DNA of 5,188 bases, taken from positions 1 through 5,188 of the forward strand of contig JAGOBN010000351.1 in NCBI GenBank assembly GCA_017999235.1, in the 5' to 3' direction. A program made the position numbers and the translations under genes. This stretch comes from Anaerolineales bacterium. Lineage in GTDB: Bacteria > Chloroflexota > Anaerolineae > Anaerolineales > UBA6663. Of this stretch, positions 5,027-5,188 are shown in pieces (within the stretch, counting starts at the first letter, position 1; each line of letters starts with the position of its first letter). The notes below the pieces were generated by a model. That model did not search any database, was not told where the DNA came from, and saw only the letters and a program-made list of their open reading frames with translations.

Positions 5027-5033
5027 TCTCCGC

Positions 5034-5188
5034 ATGCCGCCGCAACCCTTGCTGGCCCTGGTGGGCTCCGGAGAGTATTTGCCGGGGATGGACGTCATCG
5101 ACGGCCGTCTGCTGGCTGAAACCGGCGTCCGGCCGCCCGTCAACGTCGTCTGCATCCCGGCGGCCGCCGGCCAGGAAGGTGCGGCCCG
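5034..5188 (+). CDS. Peptidase S51/cyanophycinase-like (class I glutamine amidotransferase-like) protein, N-terminal part
   Basis: The gene runs off the right edge; 51 complete residues are visible. The protein begins MPPQPLLALVGSGEYLPGMD and continues with a strand VNVVCIPAAAGQEG. The LVGSGEYL start followed about 30 residues later by a hydrophobic strand ending in PxAAGxEG is what I recall for Chloroflexota proteins of the peptidase S51/cyanophycinase-like fold, often named type 1 glutamine amidotransferase-like. The catalytic Ser nucleophile region lies outside the window, so activity (dipeptide or cyanophycin hydrolysis, or something else) cannot be judged. The ATG is chosen because family-like sequence begins at once and because TATAAT ends 7 nt before it. 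An in-frame TTG at 4980 would give a longer protein but would overlap the promoter. It is divergent from the response regulator with a 73-bp gap. Confidence 0.72.
   Translation, partial: MPPQPLLALVGSGEYLPGMDVIDGRLLAETGVRPPVNVVCIPAAAGQEGAA

Noticed and set aside
1..5188. tRNA, rRNA, CRISPR array or mobile element
   Set aside because: On reading both strands I saw no regularly spaced repeats, no transposase or integrase motifs and no tRNA-like cloverleaf. The only dispersed repeat is the GGCCGGCC octamer.

Overview
This 5.2 kb window of high-GC bacterial DNA carries eight protein-coding genes, two cut by the window edges. No RNA gene, insertion sequence, integrase or CRISPR array was seen. A short DUF5679-type double-CxxC protein, a signal-less S1C protease, an orphan NarL-type regulator and dense GC-rich coding on both strands suggest a Chloroflexota (Anaerolineae-like) genome. 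That assignment is inference from family content, with no marker gene to confirm it.

Layout. Positions 1-1279 (minus) hold an ABC-2 exporter operon: a COG4586-type ATPase overlaps by 4 bp the start of its membrane partner, which runs off the left edge. Positions 1407-2792 (minus) hold a metallo-beta-lactamase-fold hydrolase followed 18 nt later by a divergent RNase H-like protein, probably one transcript. Positions 2793-2992 are an AT-rich intergenic region with back-to-back promoters: a good one for the hydrolase operon and a plausible one, reading right, for the 88-aa zinc-ribbon protein at 2993-3259. That gene converges on an HtrA-like serine protease (3333-4208, minus), and an inverted repeat at 3276-3325 between them probably stops transcription from both sides. 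Upstream of the protease is a LuxR/NarL-type response regulator (4325-4960, minus) with a degenerate receiver domain. It is divergent from a peptidase S51/cyanophycinase-like gene (5034 to the right edge, plus).

How the genes relate. The ABC pair is a functional unit, and the hydrolase/RNase H pair is probably co-transcribed. The others look like housekeeping or stress functions without an obvious common pathway. The most notable signals are: (i) the 73-bp gap between the regulator and the S51-like gene, where each gene has a -10-like box 6-7 nt before its ATG and no Shine-Dalgarno, so both mRNAs look leaderless, with a 16-nt dyad beside the regulator's -10; (ii) loss of key receiver-domain residues in that regulator; (iii) an RNase H-like protein lacking the C-terminal catalytic Asp motif; (iv) ten copies of the octamer palindrome GGCCGGCC, far above a simple expectation. 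I see no clear case for a wholly new multi-gene defence or mobile system.
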